From contig JAMBLL010000275.1 of NCBI GenBank assembly GCA_023336765.1, forward strand, positions 1 through 5,480: 5,480 nt of DNA, written 5' to 3'. The notes under the pieces are model-generated. The model had not been told where the DNA came from and did no database searches. It saw only the letters and a list, made by a program, of their open reading frames with translations. Of this stretch, positions 3,901 through 5,480 are shown in pieces (the first letter of the stretch is position 1; the number at the start of each line of letters is the position of its first letter). Source of the DNA: Actinomycetes bacterium (GTDB lineage: Bacteria > Actinomycetota > Acidimicrobiia > Spongiisociales > UBA5794). The position numbers and the translations under genes were made by a program.

Positions 3901-5480
3901 ATGAGTGCCCGAAACGAACAGGCTTCGTTTGATGTCATCGTCATAGGCTCGGGTTTCGGAGGGAGCGTTTCAGCGCTCCGTCTGACAGAGAAGGGCTACA
4001 CCGTCGGTGTCATCGAGGCTGGCAAACGCTGGGACACAGCAGACTTTCCACGTACGAATTGGGACCTCCGCAAGTCGTTGTGGTTCCCAAAACTTGGCAT
4101 GAAGGGGATCCAGAGGATCTCGCTGTTGCGTGATGTCATGGTTCTGTCTGGTGCTGGCGTCGGCGGCGGGTCTCTCGTCTATGCGAACACCCTGTACGAA
4201 CCGCTCGCACCCTTCTATGTCGATCCGCAGTGGAGAGGCATCGCCGACTGGCGTGCCGAACTCGCACCACACTTTACAACAGCCAAACGGATGCTCGGTG
4301 TCGTCCAGAACCCGCTCGACACCCCAGCTGACGCCGTGATGCGCAGTGTTGCCACGTCGATGGGTGTCCCAGAAACCTATCACCCAACACCGGTCGGTGT
4401 CTTCTTCGGTGAACCCGGAGTGGAAGTCGACGATCCGTACTTTGACGGCGAGGGACCAAGTCGGACGGGCTGTATTTCCTGTGGCAACTGCATGGTTGGC
4501 TGCCGGTTCAATGCAAAGAACACGCTCGACAAGAACTACCTGTACTTCGCACAACGCAACGGGGCACAGGTGTTTGCCGAGCACACAGTTGTCGACCTCG
4601 AACGCTTAGGAGATGGGTGGCTCGTGACCACCCAACGATCAGGCGCGTGGTTCAACAAAGATACCCGAACGTTCCGTGCCGATCAGGTCGTCTTCTCCGC
4701 GGGAGCCCTTGGCACAACCCGCCTGCTCCTCGAACTCGCTGAGAATGGTCGCCTCCCTGGCCTGTCCCACCGTATCGGGTATCAGACTCGCACGAACAGC
4801 GAGGCACTTGTGGGGGCGGTCGCAAAATCACGTGATATCGACTACTCGGAGGGAATCGCGATCACCTCCTCGATCCACCCCGATCCGGAGACTCACATCG
4901 AGCCTGTGCGATACGGCAAGGGTTCCAATGCGCTTGGGTTTCTCGCAACGATCCTTGTCGACGGCGGTCCCGGGATGCCACGGCAACTGAGATTCCTGCG
5001 TCAGGCCGTAGCACATCCGATCACGTTCCTGAGGTCGCTCTCGGTGTGGCACTGGTCAGAACGCGGCATCATCCTGCTTGTGATGCAATCCAGGGACAAC
5101 AGCCTTCGCATGCTGCGCAAAAAGGGTTGGTTCAGGACCAGACTGACAACAGAACAAGGATCTGGTGAGCCGAATCCGACCTACATCCCTGAAGCGAACG
5201 AAGCGGCAAGACTGGCCGCGATGGAGATGGGCGGATCACCTGGAAGCACGCTCAACGAGGTCCTCTTCGACACGACGACCACAGCCCACATCCTCGGAGG
5301 TGCACCCATCGGGCCAGACCGAGACCATGGTGTGATCGACAGCTACCACAGAGTTTTCGGATGCTACGGACTCCATGTCATCGATGGTGCAGCGATCGGA
5401 GCGAATCTCGGAGTCAACCCATCGCTGACGATCACCGCTATGGCTGAACGGGCGATGTCGATGTGGCCGAAGGCAGGAGA
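3901..5480 (+). CDS. choD: GMC-type FAD oxidoreductase, ChoD-like (putative cholesterol oxidase), 3' end cut by window edge
   Basis: Partial gene: 526 codons from ATG with no stop before the right edge. Mycobacterial ChoD is about 578 residues, so perhaps 30-50 residues are missing. The N-terminus has the FAD-binding GSGFGG (16-21) and Glu39 for the ribose. GAGVGGGSLVYANT (84-97) is the GMC flavin motif. RTGCISCGNCMVGCR carries Cys191, 194, 197 and 201 in ferredoxin spacing. TRTNSE and SSIHPD segments follow, then TAHILGGAPIG (His463) and LGVNPSLTITAMAERA (Asn506). By analogy with type I cholesterol oxidases, His463 and Asn506 are probable active-site residues. The protein tracks mycobacterial ChoD along nearly its whole length, as judged from memory. 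Cholesterol oxidases convert 3beta-hydroxysterols to 3-keto-4-ene steroids with hydrogen peroxide; the true role of ChoD is debated, so another lipophilic alcohol is possible. No secretion signal is seen. It starts three bases after the SDR stop with no clear Shine-Dalgarno, suggesting translational coupling. Confidence 0.92.
   Translation, partial: MSARNEQASFDVIVIGSGFGGSVSALRLTEKGYTVGVIEAGKRWDTADFPRTNWDLRKSLWFPKLGMKGIQRISLLRDVMVLSGAGVGGGSLVYANTLYEPLAPFYVDPQWRGIADWRAELAPHFTTAKRMLGVVQNPLDTPADAVMRSVATSMGVPETYHPTPVGVFFGEPGVEVDDPYFDGEGPSRTGCISCGNCMVGCRFNAKNTLDKNYLYFAQRNGAQVFAEHTVVDLERLGDGWLVTTQRSGAWFNKDTRTFRADQVVFSAGALGTTRLLLELAENGRLPGLSHRIGYQTRTNSEALVGAVAKSRDIDYSEGIAITSSIHPDPETHIEPVRYGKGSNALGFLATILVDGGPGMPRQLRFLRQAVAHPITFLRSLSVWHWSERGIILLVMQSRDNSLRMLRKKGWFRTRLTTEQGSGEPNPTYIPEANEAARLAAMEMGGSPGSTLNEVLFDTTTTAHILGGAPIGPDRDHGVIDSYHRVFGCYGLHVIDGAAIGANLGVNPSLTITAMAERAMSMWPKAG

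Noticed and set aside
3970..4584. Open frame of 204 codons on the minus strand inside the ChoD-like gene
   Set aside because: The plus strand reads through as a clear GMC oxidase; the antisense product has no family features.
1..5480. CRISPR arrays, tRNA or rRNA genes, transposases, toxin-antitoxin pairs, phage or defence genes
   Set aside because: No spaced direct repeats, RNA-gene signatures or relevant protein motifs were found; nearly all bases are accounted for by five metabolic or transport genes.

Overview
The window holds five protein-coding genes in a very compact layout and no RNA gene, CRISPR array, insertion sequence or other mobile element that I can see. Base composition is moderately GC-rich (by eye, a little under 60 % G+C). 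One gene has a leaderless-type start (a TAnnnT hexamer seven bases before the ATG), and the last gene closely resembles the cholesterol-oxidase-like ChoD of mycobacteria. Together these suggest an actinobacterium. The style of the PIG-L, short-chain dehydrogenase and ChoD-like proteins is compatible with Acidimicrobiia, but this placement is inference and cannot be settled from this window.

Layout. (1) At 12-764 (+) is a PIG-L/LmbE-type zinc deacetylase. Eight bases later, at 773-1882 (+), comes an NAD(P)-dependent saccharopine-dehydrogenase/lysine-6-dehydrogenase-like enzyme with its own Shine-Dalgarno; the two are probably one transcript. (2) At 3096-1879 (-) is a MalK/UgpC/MsiK-type ABC transporter ATPase that meets the dehydrogenase tail to tail. 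The two stop codons share one CTAG, so the genes overlap by four bases. (3) Bases 3097-3183 are the only real intergenic space. They hold a divergent promoter region with one -10-like hexamer facing each way and an imperfect 7-8-7 inverted repeat midway between them. (4) At 3184-3897 (+) is a short-chain dehydrogenase/reductase (SDR), followed after three bases by a ChoD-like GMC flavoprotein oxidase (3901 to beyond the right edge). These two are probably co-transcribed.

How the genes may work together. The SDR and the ChoD-like oxidase are both alcohol-oxidising or carbonyl-reducing enzymes and could act in sequence on a steroid or other lipophilic alcohol. The ABC ATPase has no permease or binding protein in the window; it may be a shared (MsiK-like) ATPase or have distant partners. 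The deacetylase and the amino-acid-dehydrogenase-like enzyme could form a small pathway on an N-acylated amine, but no substrate can be read from the sequence.

I see no clear sign of a previously undescribed system. The points most worth checking are a ferredoxin-like CX2CX2CX3C cysteine cluster inside the flavin oxidase, the symmetric dyad in the divergent promoter, and a six-residue insertion with an Asp-to-His change just after the H-loop of the ABC ATPase.
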